Source of the DNA: Mesorhizobium wenxiniae
Lineage (GTDB): Bacteria > Pseudomonadota > Alphaproteobacteria > Rhizobiales > Rhizobiaceae
Direction of reading: 5' to 3'
DNA: 64,000 nt
Assembly: GCF_002284535.1 (NCBI RefSeq)
Contig: NZ_NPKH01000004.1
Span: 1-64,000, forward strand
Position 1 is the stretch's first letter. Every line of letters starts with the position of its first letter. Made by a program: the position numbers and the translations under genes. The notes beneath the pieces are model-generated. The model searched no databases. It was not told the origin of the DNA and saw only the letters and a program-made list of their open reading frames with translations. Below are positions 44,979-53,384 of this stretch, one piece after another.

Positions 44979-46400
44979 TTAGGATGCAGCGCGCAGGCTC
45001 GTACGGACGCGCCGCCTGCTTGTGGCGCGGGCCTTCTCCGCCACGACACCGGTGATCTCGACCACGCCGTTCTCATGCGGTCTGGCGTTTGTGACCTTGT
45101 GGAGACGCTCATAAGGCAACAGTTCCTTGACCCGGGCATCGAGCAACGCGACTTCGGCTCGCAGATCCTCGCATTCCTGTCTCTGGACATCGAGCTGTAT
45201 CTGTTCGGATGCCTGCTGCAGGGAAAGCTGCGAAAAATTCGCGCTTACGGTCGAAAGGTGTATCTTGTCGTTTTCGTTCTCCTTTCTGAGAGCGGACAAC
45301 TTTTCCTCCGCAATTTGCTTTTCGGCCACAGCGTCGCTCCATTGAGCCTTGAGATTGGCGATCTCGCTGGCGGCTTGACTGTTCTCGTTCGAGGCAATTT
45401 CCAATCGTGATTGGAGGTTGCGAATTTCAGAACGCAGGCCCCCGATCTCCGTGAAACTGCGCGCGCGCTCGGCTTCCCTGTCACTTTCCATGATACGGGC
45501 CGCTTCCGTCATTTCCGACAGCTTCGCTTGCGCGATATCGAGCGATTTTTGCAGCCGCATTTCCTCTTTCTCGCTCTTGCCAAGCGCAGCCAGCAGTTCC
45601 GAAAGTCGTGTCGCGTCACTGGCATGAATCGTCGAGAGTTCATCCAGCCTGTGCCGCGCCTCAGCTTCCCGCTTCAGCGCCTTGTCGAGGTCGATCGACA
45701 GGCTGACATGTTTTTCCCGCAGTATCTCGTTCTCGCGCGCGCATCTGTTGGCCTCGGCCGTTCTGGCCGAAAGCGTTTTGACGAGGTCGCCGAACTCCGC
45801 TTCGCGTTCCGCGCTCGCATTGCCTGCCACGACGAGTTCCAGCCTTGCTGCAGCCAGCGCACCGCGAAGTGCCTCCTTGTCCTCGGCCAGGCTTATCTCG
45901 CGCTGCTGCAGGGCCTCGACAGCGCTTTCACGTTCGCGCTGCTTTCGGGTCGCATCGTGGAGCTGCTCCGACAGCACTCGTTGCTGCGTGGTCAGGCTGA
46001 CATTTGCCAGTTCCAGTTCGTTGGCGCGAAGAATGTCCCCGTGAAGCAGCTTCAGGAATTCGCCTGTCAAATGATGCGAGGTCGCGATCTCCGACAGTTT
46101 CGTGTTGATCTCCTCCAGATATTCGCGCGCATCGTCAAAGAGTCCATCGACGGCACTTAACGCAGCCAGTCGGGTTTGTGCGTGGGAAGTCAGCCGTAAT
46201 GCGATCTCGGAAGTGTCCGCATCGTCCTCAGGCTGAGAGTTGTCATTCTTTGCCGCGGGATTCTCATCCGGGACGTCATTCAACGGCGATTGGTCGTCTA
46301 GCTTGAGACACTCATCGAACGCATCCGCCAAATCGGCTTCGAGCTCCTTGAACGCTCTGTCCACCTTCTCGGCACGCTTGATCAGACTTTTGATTCTCAT
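44979..46400 (-). CDS. Long coiled-coil protein of unknown function
   Basis: A 473-residue, highly charged protein. After an acidic N-terminal linker (about residues 35-65) almost the whole region 110-430 is heptad-rich Ala/Glu/Leu/Arg coiled coil. It ends with a basic tail ('ARATSRRRVRTSL'). No signal peptide or membrane span is visible, so it is likely cytoplasmic and perhaps structural, polar or membrane-tethering. GAGGGGG precedes the ATG, which overlaps the stop of a 23-codon ORF. I do not recognise the family. Confidence 0.85.
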   Translation of the reverse strand: MRIKSLIKRAEKVDRAFKELEADLADAFDECLKLDDQSPLNDVPDENPAAKNDNSQPEDDADTSEIALRLTSHAQTRLAALSAVDGLFDDAREYLEEINTKLSEIATSHHLTGEFLKLLHGDILRANELELANVSLTTQQRVLSEQLHDATRKQRERESAVEALQQREISLAEDKEALRGALAAARLELVVAGNASAEREAEFGDLVKTLSARTAEANRCARENEILREKHVSLSIDLDKALKREAEARHRLDELSTIHASDATRLSELLAALGKSEKEEMRLQKSLDIAQAKLSEMTEAARIMESDREAERARSFTEIGGLRSEIRNLQSRLEIASNENSQAASEIANLKAQWSDAVAEKQIAEEKLSALRKENENDKIHLSTVSANFSQLSLQQASEQIQLDVQRQECEDLRAEVALLDARVKELLPYERLHKVTNARPHENGVVEITGVVAEKARATSRRRVRTSLRAAS

Positions 46401-46468
46401 GACTGAACATCCCCCTCTTGTAGCGCCATCATGGGGTCTTGATCCTCGCCTGCCAGATACGGGTTCAT
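46397..46468 (-). CDS. 23-residue upstream mini-ORF coupled to the coiled-coil gene
   Basis: A strong ribosome site (GGGGAGGTAGG) precedes an ATG opening a 23-codon frame: MNPYLAGEDQDPMMALQEG, ending DVQS. Its TGA stop overlaps the ATG of the coiled-coil gene (ATGA). It is acidic, not hydrophobic. It may be a real small protein or a leader that couples translation of the downstream gene. Confidence 0.5.
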   Translation of the reverse strand: MNPYLAGEDQDPMMALQEGDVQS

Positions 46469-46744
46469 CCTACCTCCCCTGACGCGGTCGCCGCGTGAGA
46501 TGACCGCTCTTGAATCTGCTGTCATGGTCCCGTTTACACCACCCTGAGCGCATGAGGCCGAGTCCACGCTAGGGACAGGCTTGGCCACTGTCCTCGTCTG
46601 TTTGAATGAGGCAAACTGTGTAACTGCCCTGATTGTCGCCCGCTTTCGGACAAACAACCGGAGGAGCGTCCGTCAGAGTTCCAGACTTGGGTACCGCCGC
46701 TGACCGCACATCCGCGATGATCGTCGTGCCGCTATGTCGTGCCG

Positions 46745-47857
46745 CTATCGGGAGAGGACGCGAATACGGCTCTGAAACTCACCCCGATCGACGTAGCATC
46801 CGCGCAAGTGTCTCAACCCCGTGTTTGGGTTGAACGATTGGCGGCCGTGCAGCACCCGGCGATTGTCGAAGACCGCCATTTCGCCGGCCTTGAGGCGGTA
46901 GGCTATTTGAAAACGCGAGCCGCGGATCATCATCATCAGCTTGCGATAAACCGCATAAAAGGGCGCGCATATGTCGGAGGGAAGGTCGATGACATCGACA
47001 AGATGGGCGTTGAACCGCAACTCTGTCACTTCTCCATTGCGTCGCGTTACGATCACAGGAAACCGACCGCGCAGATCGTAGTTTTCGTCGTGAAAACGAT
47101 AGGGTATCTCGATCTCGCACAAGAGACGGTAGGCTTCCGGATCTTCCGCCTGTAATGCGGCCACGACCGCAAACCCGTCGGCAAAGACCGATCCACCGCC
47201 TTCAGCTTCGTTGGCGATGCAATGCAGGAATTGATAGCCGGGCGGCACCTCCTGATTGGCGAGATCGGTGTGTAACGGCAGGGCGACCGGCGTATAGGCC
47301 AGATTGTTCGGGTTTGGCATCGACACGACCTCGAACATGGTGCCGAAATTTGTCTGGCGCAGGAATCCTATCCGCTCGGCCGCACGCCGCCCGGCGTCGG
47401 GATCATCGTCAAGCCCATCGACGATGGAGAGCCCGTATGCAGCCGTCGCCTTCAGCCAGGCAAGCAGATCGGCATCGCTCTGAAAGAGGTCTCCGGCTGG
47501 GTAACGCGGTATGGTTTCAAGATCGATCGCGCCGTCCCAGAGTTTCGGGGCGATGTCACCCGGGTCGTCCCGCTTTCTGCCCGGACCGTAGGTTTCGAAG
47601 AACCGGCTCGGGAATTCCTCCTCGGCGTCGTCGTTCGGCCAGACAATGCTCACAGCGCCGCCTCTGACCCGCACGCTGAGCGGTCTGAGCGATGGCTCTA
47701 CGCTGGTCAGGTCGAATATTCGCTCTTCGGTCTGCGGGTGAAACGCCGATGGCGCATTATCCCTCAGCCAGAGCCAGGGATAGCAAACTGTTTCACCTGA
47801 CGAGAAAGTCACGGCAAGCGCGGTTTCCCGAGCTTCCACGGAAAGCATGGTATTCAT
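46745..47857 (-). CDS. Gamma-butyrobetaine-hydroxylase-like Fe(II)/2-oxoglutarate dioxygenase
   Basis: A 370-residue protein. A DUF971-type N-terminal domain is followed by a TauD-like double-stranded beta helix with H196-x-D198 (LHTDL) and distal H337 (RVLHGRQSF), the iron triad. This architecture is that of gamma-butyrobetaine dioxygenase, which makes carnitine. The N-terminal zinc cysteines usual in this family (pattern 'RDNCxCxxC') are replaced: here the segment reads RDNAPSAFHP (residues 32-41). The substrate could therefore be another trimethylammonium acid. Confidence 0.85.
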   Translation of the reverse strand: MNTMLSVEARETALAVTFSSGETVCYPWLWLRDNAPSAFHPQTEERIFDLTSVEPSLRPLSVRVRGGAVSIVWPNDDAEEEFPSRFFETYGPGRKRDDPGDIAPKLWDGAIDLETIPRYPAGDLFQSDADLLAWLKATAAYGLSIVDGLDDDPDAGRRAAERIGFLRQTNFGTMFEVVSMPNPNNLAYTPVALPLHTDLANQEVPPGYQFLHCIANEAEGGGSVFADGFAVVAALQAEDPEAYRLLCEIEIPYRFHDENYDLRGRFPVIVTRRNGEVTELRFNAHLVDVIDLPSDICAPFYAVYRKLMMMIRGSRFQIAYRLKAGEMAVFDNRRVLHGRQSFNPNTGLRHLRGCYVDRGEFQSRIRVLSR

Positions 47858-48356
47858 GATGGTGTCTCTCTGAACACAGAATTGATTTCAGCTTGGATCA
47901 AGCCCGCAGGCCATCAACCCAGCGGTGGTGGCCACCACAAGCTCGGCTTCCCATAGCGATGGGATCCGGGATTTCTGTTCGGTTCTTCGAGCACTCGATC
48001 ACCAGGGAAATCTGGCCGCAGCTGAAATCTGGCAGATCCACAATGGCGATGGTAGCGGTCATTTGCCGGCGGTGTCCAGCTAAATGCAATGGGATCTCCG
48101 TCCCCTGCCCAACACGACCCTGACCATCCAGCCGACATCGCATGGCAACCACGATGCCGGCCGCACCGGCAGTATGGACAACGCAGCTTCGCTGCGGCGA
48201 TAAAACCCATCTTCATCTCCGGGAACCGCGTTGACGTAAACGTCAACCCAAAGCTATATGCGCCAGCGACCGTGATCGCGACATGCGCAAGACGGCGAAT
48301 TCGGCCAGACCGAAGTGCCAATGTGCGACAAACGCAACGAGACGAGGAGAACGGCC
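47858..48356. other. Intergenic interval with one operator-like site
   Basis: About 500 bases between the divergent dioxygenase and SCP2 genes. No credible gene was found; frames here are short and lack ribosome sites. It contains one operator-like palindrome at 48231-48246, described separately. Confidence 0.5.
48231..48246. promoter_or_regulatory. LiuR/MerR-like operator
   Basis: The sequence TTGACGTAAACGTCAA is a perfect palindrome of half-site TTGACGT around AA. It closely matches the LiuR-type (MerR family) operator known for branched-chain amino-acid and fatty-acid catabolic genes in proteobacteria. It lies about 110 bases upstream of the SCP2 gene, which fits a lipid-related regulon. 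No merR gene is in this window. Confidence 0.5.
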
Positions 48357-48641
48357 ATGGGCGTTCAGGAAATTGCCGACAAGATCAGCGCGCGCGTGGC
48401 GAGTGCCGGGTTCGATCGTTCCGTTAAGTTCGATACCGGCAATGACGGTGTCATCGTCATTGACGGCTCTGACGTCTCGACCACCGACGCGCCAGCCGAC
48501 TGCACCATAAAGCTTTCGCTCGACGATCTGGAGTCGCTGATCGCAGGCGATCTCAACCCGACCATGGCGTTCATGTCCGGCAAGATAAAGGTCGAAGGCG
48601 ACATGAGCGTCGCCATGGCGCTGAGCCAGTTGATCGGCTGA
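48357..48641 (+). CDS. SCP2 sterol-carrier-like lipid-binding protein
   Basis: A 94-residue stand-alone SCP2 domain. Visible features are 'DCTIKLSLDDLESLIAGDLNP' and 'AFMSGKIKVEGDMSVAMALSQ', the lipid-binding sheet and C-terminal helix of the fold. It binds acyl-CoAs or other lipids in the cytoplasm. GAGGAGAACGGCC gives the ribosome site for ATG 48357; an upstream in-frame ATG at 48315 lacks one. Confidence 0.9.
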   Translation: MGVQEIADKISARVASAGFDRSVKFDTGNDGVIVIDGSDVSTTDAPADCTIKLSLDDLESLIAGDLNPTMAFMSGKIKVEGDMSVAMALSQLIG

Positions 48642-48669
48642 TCCACTCCAATCCGGGATGAAAAAAAGA

Positions 48670-48697
48670 CGCCGCCCGATGGGCGGCGGCTTGTTTC
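48670..48697. terminator. Bidirectional intrinsic terminator
   Basis: A GCCGCCC/GGGCGGC stem with a three-base loop (48671-48687) lies between convergent genes. A-rich sequence (AAAAAAA) on the left gives a T tract for the minus strand, and TTGTTT on the right serves the plus strand. Confidence 0.75.
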
Positions 48698-48698
48698 G

Positions 48699-49427
48699 TC
48701 AGGCCGCGAGCGGCAGCCGCTGTGCCTTCAGCTTGCGCCCCGCCGCTTTCAGCGTGCCCTGCGCGGCGGCGAGCGCGCCGTCCGCCAGTTCCAGCGCCAG
48801 CAGGCGGTGCCGCTCATAAGGTCCCGGCATAGCCAGCGAGCCGGTTTTTTCGGCCGAAAACCCGAAGCGCTCGTAGTAGGGCGCGTCGCCGACCAGCAGG
48901 ATCGCCGCATGGCCGAGGCGCGCGGCTTCAGCGATTGCATAGCGCATCAGCGCCGAGCCGATGCCGGCATTCTTGATCGCCGGATCGACGGCGAGCGGGC
49001 CGAGCAGCAGGGCTGCCCGACCGCCCTCGCCCAGCACCACATCCCAGAGCCGCACGGTGCCGGCGACGGCGCCTGACGCGTCGCGCGCGACAAAGGCGAG
49101 GCCTTCCGAAGGCCGGCGGCCGCGGCGCAGCTTTTCCGACGATTTTTTCCGGCGCTTCGGCCCCATGGCGCGATCGAGCAAAGCCTCGCGCGCCGCGACG
49201 TCGGCAGCGGTTTCGGCGGTGATCGCAAAAGCGCCAGCAGTCTCCTCCCTCGAGGAGGAGATGTCGCCGAAGGCGACAGAGGGGGTTGCCGCGCGTGAAG
49301 CGCCGGCCCCACACAGTCCAAGAGAAGTCGCGGCAGCCGAACCGACCCCCTCTGGCCGCTTCGCGGCCATCTCCCCCTCAAGGGGGAAGATCGCAGCGCC
49401 TTCAACAACGAAATCCACAATTTCCAT
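48699..49427 (-). CDS. GNAT acetyltransferase with an in-frame repeat insertion
   Basis: A 242-residue protein. The C-terminal ~160 residues are a GNAT domain with acetyl-CoA loop motif 'VDPAIKNAGIGSALMRYAI' and the Tyr in 'APYYERFGFSAEKTG'. Residues 14-62 come from a 145-base inverted-repeat element lying in the reading frame. Without it the normal N-terminus would run directly into 'AETAADVAAREALLDRAMG'. The gene follows the ornithine decarboxylase gene on the same strand (91-base gap), so it may acetylate an amine or a protein in that pathway; this is inference. Confidence 0.85.
   Translation of the reverse strand: MEIVDFVVEGAAIFPLEGEMAAKRPEGVGSAAATSLGLCGAGASRAATPSVAFGDISSSREETAGAFAITAETAADVAAREALLDRAMGPKRRKKSSEKLRRGRRPSEGLAFVARDASGAVAGTVRLWDVVLGEGGRAALLLGPLAVDPAIKNAGIGSALMRYAIAEAARLGHAAILLVGDAPYYERFGFSAEKTGSLAMPGPYERHRLLALELADGALAAAQGTLKAAGRKLKAQRLPLAA
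49242..49386. repeat. Palindromic repeat inside a coding region
   Basis: Two copies of a ~43-base unit lie in inverted orientation (49242-49285 and 49345-49386), separated by ~60 bases. Each unit contains GGAGATG, a GCGNNGAAGNCGC mini-hairpin and CAGAGGGGGT. From memory it is a common Mesorhizobium-type dispersed palindromic repeat, normally intergenic. Here it lies entirely within the GNAT gene and keeps the frame open. Confidence 0.75.
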
Positions 49428-49518
49428 TTCCGCGATCCTTCACGAGCGGATTGTTCCACAGGCGAACCGAAGCGGGCGATCTCGTCGCCCGCTCCGGGTG
49501 ATCTGACGGCCGAAGCCG

Positions 49519-50652
49519 TCAGATCACGTAGGATCGGAGAGGCTCGAAGCCGTTGAAGGCGACCGACGCGTAGGTCGTCGTGTAGGCGCCGGTGCCCTCG
49601 ATCAGCACCTCGTCGCCGATGGTCAGCGACAAGGGCAGCGGATAAGGCGTTTTCTCGTACATCACGTCGGCCGAATCGCAGGTCGGGCCGGCGAGCACGC
49701 ACGGCGCGGTCTCGGTGCCGTCATGCGCGGTCACGATCGGGTAGCGGATCGCCTCGTCCATCGTCTCGGCGAGACCGCCGAACTTGCCGATGTCGAGGAA
49801 GACCCAGCGCACATTGTCATTGTCGGCCTTCTTCGAGATCAGCACGACTTCCGACTTGATGACGCCGGCATTGCCGACCATGCCTCGGCCCGGTTCGATA
49901 ATCGTCTCGGGAATCGCGTTGCCGAAATGCTTGCGCAGCGCCGAGAAGATCGCCTGGCCATAGGCCTGTGCCACCGGCACATCCCTGAGGTAACGGGTCG
50001 GGAAGCCGCCGCCCATATTGACCATCTTGAGGACGATGCCTTCCTCGGCGAGCGTGACGAACACCTTTTTGGCGTCGCCGAGCGCGCGGTCCCAGGCGGC
50101 CAGGTCGGTCTGTTGCGAGCCGACATGGAACGACACGCCATAGGCATCGAGCCCGAGCGTCCTGGCATGGCGCAGCACGTCGACCGCCATCGCCGGCACG
50201 CAGCCGAACTTGCGCGACAGCGGCCATTCGGCGCCTTCGCCGTCGGTCAGCACGCGGCAGAACACACGGGCGCCGGGTGCAACGCGGGCAATCTTCTCGA
50301 CCTCCTCGACGCAGTCCACCGCGAACAACCGAATGCCGAGCTGATAGGCGCGCTGGATGTCGCGCTCCTTCTTGATGGTGTTGCCGAAGGAGATGCGGTC
50401 CGCCGGCGCACCGGCGTCCATCGCCATCTCGACTTCGGCAACGGAAGCGGTGTCGAAGGACGAGCCCATCGCAGCAAGGAGGCGCAGGATTTCCGGCGCC
50501 GGATTTGCTTTCACCGCATAGTAGATTTTCGAATCGGGAAGCGCCTTCTCGAAGGCGCGGAAATTGTCGCGCACGACGTCGAGATCGACGACGAGGCAAG
50601 GGCCGTTCGGACGTCGGGTAGCGAGGAAGTCAAGGATGCGCTGGGTAGCCAT
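49519..50652 (-). CDS. odc: Ornithine/lysine decarboxylase, PLP fold type III
   Basis: A 377-residue decarboxylase. The PLP lysine is K48 in YYAVKANP. The family's 'SFHVGSQQTD', 'NMGGGFPTRY' and 'IEPGRGMVG' blocks are present, with active-site C325 in GPTCDSADVMYEK. It decarboxylates ornithine (possibly lysine) to putrescine (or cadaverine). The ATG at 50652 fits the family; the in-frame extension upstream is part of the long leader. A strong promoter and a ~435-base leader lie upstream. Confidence 0.92.
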   Translation of the reverse strand: MATQRILDFLATRRPNGPCLVVDLDVVRDNFRAFEKALPDSKIYYAVKANPAPEILRLLAAMGSSFDTASVAEVEMAMDAGAPADRISFGNTIKKERDIQRAYQLGIRLFAVDCVEEVEKIARVAPGARVFCRVLTDGEGAEWPLSRKFGCVPAMAVDVLRHARTLGLDAYGVSFHVGSQQTDLAAWDRALGDAKKVFVTLAEEGIVLKMVNMGGGFPTRYLRDVPVAQAYGQAIFSALRKHFGNAIPETIIEPGRGMVGNAGVIKSEVVLISKKADNDNVRWVFLDIGKFGGLAETMDEAIRYPIVTAHDGTETAPCVLAGPTCDSADVMYEKTPYPLPLSLTIGDEVLIEGTGAYTTTYASVAFNGFEPLRSYVI

Positions 50653-51087
50653 CGGGGTCTCTCCATCAGCGCCTTTCGGCGCGCACAAAGGCTGCGGGAC
50701 GCGGGTCATCGACCTCGCGAACACGCGGTGGACAAAGGCGGGACGTCAATCCATGGAACCAGCCGGTGGAGACCCCGGAACCATGAAGCGCCGTCTCGCG
50801 GCGGTGAACCTTGGCCTTGCCCGGCCTCGGTTCGCTTTGTCTGCCTTGGCTTGGATTGGGAGAACCCGTTCCGCACTGCCGGCAATGAAGGTGTGCCTCT
50901 TCAGTAACCCCGGTCTTTGGACAACCGGCAGAACACCAGAAAGGCCCGCACCGTCGTTGCTTCAAGGTGTCCTCGGTCTGGCGGTTGGCCGCTAAACCGA
51001 CTGGAGGGGTGAGCTCCAGTTACCTTACCGATATCCCTCACCGTTTTGAGGATCGGCGGACACCCACAGGCACGTGCGACTTTGGGC
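50653..51087 (-). ncRNA. speF leader: Long ODC leader RNA, likely speF element
   Basis: The ODC message has a predicted ~435-base 5' leader between the promoter and the start codon. It includes a CTGGAG/CTCCAG hairpin (51001-51019) and extended GC-rich conserved-looking tracts with no convincing ORF. In alphaproteobacteria the Rfam speF RNA motif occupies this position upstream of ornithine decarboxylase genes, and several stretches here match my recollection of its consensus. It probably tunes ODC expression to polyamines. A covariance-model search would settle it. Confidence 0.65.
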
Positions 51088-51093
51088 AAGCGC

Positions 51094-51122
51094 GATATAA
51101 GGTCGAAGGATTTCACAATCAA
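51094..51122 (-). promoter_or_regulatory. Sigma-70 promoter of the ODC leader
   Basis: On the minus strand TTGATT (51117-51122) and TATATC (51094-51099) are separated by 17 bases. This good -35/-10 pair would begin transcription near 51087. It lies in the divergent region between the odc and amidase genes. Confidence 0.6.
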
Positions 51123-51164
51123 TAAAAATCGTACGCCAGGTTGTAAAATTCCCGGCACCGAACA

Positions 51165-52397
51165 ATGTTGCAACAACTGTATCCGGATATCGAACGCATG
51201 ACAGGCACTCGCGGCCCCCTGAACGCTTTTCTCGACCTTGACGATATCCCCGTGTCCAATGCGCAATCCGGCCCGCTTGCCGGCCTGCGGCTGGCCGTCA
51301 AGGATATTTACGACGTGGCCGGCTATCGCACCGGTTGCGGTAATCCGCAGAAATACCGGGAGGCCTCACCGGCCTCGGCGACAGCGCCGGCCGTCCAGGC
51401 GCTGCTTGATTCGGGCGCGCGCTTCGTTGGCAAGACGCAGACCGACGAACTGGCCTTCTCCTTGATGGGGCTGAACGCGCATTTTCCATCACCGACAAAT
51501 CCGGCAGCGCCGGACCGCGTCACCGGCGGCTCGTCTTCCGGTTCTGCTGCCGCGGTTGCCGGCGGGCTGGCCGACATCGCTACCGGCTCCGACACCGGCG
51601 GCTCGATCCGTGCGCCGGCAAGCTTCTGCGGCCTGATCGGCCTAAGGACCACGCATGGCCGTATTTCGCTCGAAGGCGCCATGCCGCTGGCCCCTTCACT
51701 GGACACGTTCGGCTGGTTCGCCGGGGACATGGTCACCTACGAAAAGGTCGGCGCGGTGCTGCTCGGCGACGATCGGCAACGCCACGACCTGGCACGCCCC
51801 CTCGCCCTCGACGCGCTGGACGGCCTCGTGCTCGGCCCGCAGGAGGCAGCCGAATATCGCGCCATGGTCCGCGCTGTCGCTTCGGTGCTGGGCACGCCAC
51901 GCACCGTTGCCCCGCTGTCGCATTCCACCGACGATCTCTATTGGTGCTTCCGCAAGCTGCAGGGGTACGAGGCTTGGCAAAATCATGGGGTCTGGATCTC
52001 GCAGGGTGACCGGATGCTCGGCCCCGGCGTCAAGGAGCGTTTCGAGCATGGCGCGACCATCGACGGGGGAACCGCGCAACGTGAAACGGAACGTCGCGTT
52101 TCGTTTCGCCTCGGACTTACTGACCTGCTTGGCGAGGACGGCGTTCTTGTGCTTCCGACCGCTCCGGGTGCCGCCCCGCTCAAGGCCGCCTCATTCGACG
52201 ATTTGCAGACCTACCGCGAACGCGCGCTAAGGCTGCTGTGCCTTTCCGGCCTGTCCGGCTTTCCGCAGATCACTCTGCCGCTAGGCCAGGTTGCCGGCGC
52301 CCCCTTCGGCCTGTCGCTGCTTGGACCTGAGAACAGCGACCGGCAGCTGCTGGCGCTTGCCGCGCGCATCCTTTCAGCCCACCAAGGGAGCGCATGA
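51165..52397 (+). CDS. Amidase, amidase-signature family
   Basis: A 410-residue amidase. The Ser-cisSer-Lys triad is visible as K46 (AVKDIYD), S123 in GGSSSGSAAAVA and nucleophile S147 in DTGGSIRAPAS. The stretch resembles AtzF/allophanate hydrolase-like and indoleacetamide amidases; the substrate is not clear. Translation may begin at ATG 51165 or at 51198 (Met12). It is followed after one base by the LysR gene, so they are co-transcribed. Confidence 0.88.
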   Translation: MLQQLYPDIERMTGTRGPLNAFLDLDDIPVSNAQSGPLAGLRLAVKDIYDVAGYRTGCGNPQKYREASPASATAPAVQALLDSGARFVGKTQTDELAFSLMGLNAHFPSPTNPAAPDRVTGGSSSGSAAAVAGGLADIATGSDTGGSIRAPASFCGLIGLRTTHGRISLEGAMPLAPSLDTFGWFAGDMVTYEKVGAVLLGDDRQRHDLARPLALDALDGLVLGPQEAAEYRAMVRAVASVLGTPRTVAPLSHSTDDLYWCFRKLQGYEAWQNHGVWISQGDRMLGPGVKERFEHGATIDGGTAQRETERRVSFRLGLTDLLGEDGVLVLPTAPGAAPLKAASFDDLQTYRERALRLLCLSGLSGFPQITLPLGQVAGAPFGLSLLGPENSDRQLLALAARILSAHQGSA

Positions 52398-52398
52398 C

Positions 52399-53298
52399 AT
52401 GGACACGCTGACCCGTATGCGCGCCTTTATCGACGTGGTCGAAGCCGAGGGCTTTTCGGCAGCGGCGCGCAAGATCGGCCGCTCCAAGGCGCTGCTGTCC
52501 AAATATGTGCGCGAGCTGGAGGACGAACTCGGCGCGCTGCTGCTCAACCGCACCACGCGGCAGTTCTCGCTGACCGAGGCCGGGCACACCTATTACCGCC
52601 GCGCCTCGGAAATCGTCCGCGAGGTCGACAGCCTGGCCGATGCGGTGCGCGAATCCTCCGGCGACGTGCGCGGCAGGATCAAGCTTTCAGCGCCGCGCAC
52701 TTTTGCTGACGCACCGATCGGCCAGTCGCTTATCGACTTCGCCAAGCAGCATCCCGACATCGTGCTCGACATTCATCTCGACGACCGCTTCGTCGATCTG
52801 GTCGAGGAAGGTTTCGATCTCGCTGTGCGCATCTCGCGGCTGGAGAGCTCCTCGCTGATCGCGAGGCGTCTGGCGCCGTTTTCGGTGCGGCTCTGCGCAT
52901 CTCCCGAACTGATCGCAAAGCACGGCATGCCGGTGCGGCCGCAGGACCTTGGCCGTGTGCCCTGCATCATCGACACCAATGGCCGCTGGCTGACCAACTG
53001 GCCGTTCAAGGGCGACAGCGGCGACACGGTAACCGTTTCGGTCTCCGGTCCGATCGAGGTAAACAGTCCGATGGCGGCAAGGGCCGCCGCCGTGGCTGGG
53101 TTGGGATTTTCCATCCTGCCGGATTTCATCGCCGCGCCCGACATTGAAAGTGGCCGGCTGGTGACCGCGCTGGATGACCGCATCCTGCCCGGCGGCGGCA
53201 TTTTCGCCGTCTATCCGCACCGGCGCTATTTGCCTGCGAAGGTTCGCGTCTTTGTCGATTTCCTGGTGCAGTGGTTCAAGACGATTGACAACGCATGA
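52399..53298 (+). CDS. LysR-family regulator
   Basis: A 299-residue LysR regulator. The HTH is at residues 1-60 ('FSAAARKIGRSKALLSKYVR', an unusual S-K-A-L-L-S recognition helix), with an effector domain of the CrgA/AaeR-like group. It follows the amidase stop after one base, a probable operon. It may control the amidase; the effector is unknown. The ATG at 52399 is the family-conserved start. Confidence 0.9.
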   Translation: MDTLTRMRAFIDVVEAEGFSAAARKIGRSKALLSKYVRELEDELGALLLNRTTRQFSLTEAGHTYYRRASEIVREVDSLADAVRESSGDVRGRIKLSAPRTFADAPIGQSLIDFAKQHPDIVLDIHLDDRFVDLVEEGFDLAVRISRLESSSLIARRLAPFSVRLCASPELIAKHGMPVRPQDLGRVPCIIDTNGRWLTNWPFKGDSGDTVTVSVSGPIEVNSPMAARAAAVAGLGFSILPDFIAAPDIESGRLVTALDDRILPGGGIFAVYPHRRYLPAKVRVFVDFLVQWFKTIDNA

Positions 53299-53384
53299 GC
53301 TTTCAGCCGCCTTGCGGTCCCATTTTCGCCCCCTTTCTAGTAACTCTCGATATTTTACCCAAGCTGATGGAATCGCGACCGAGA

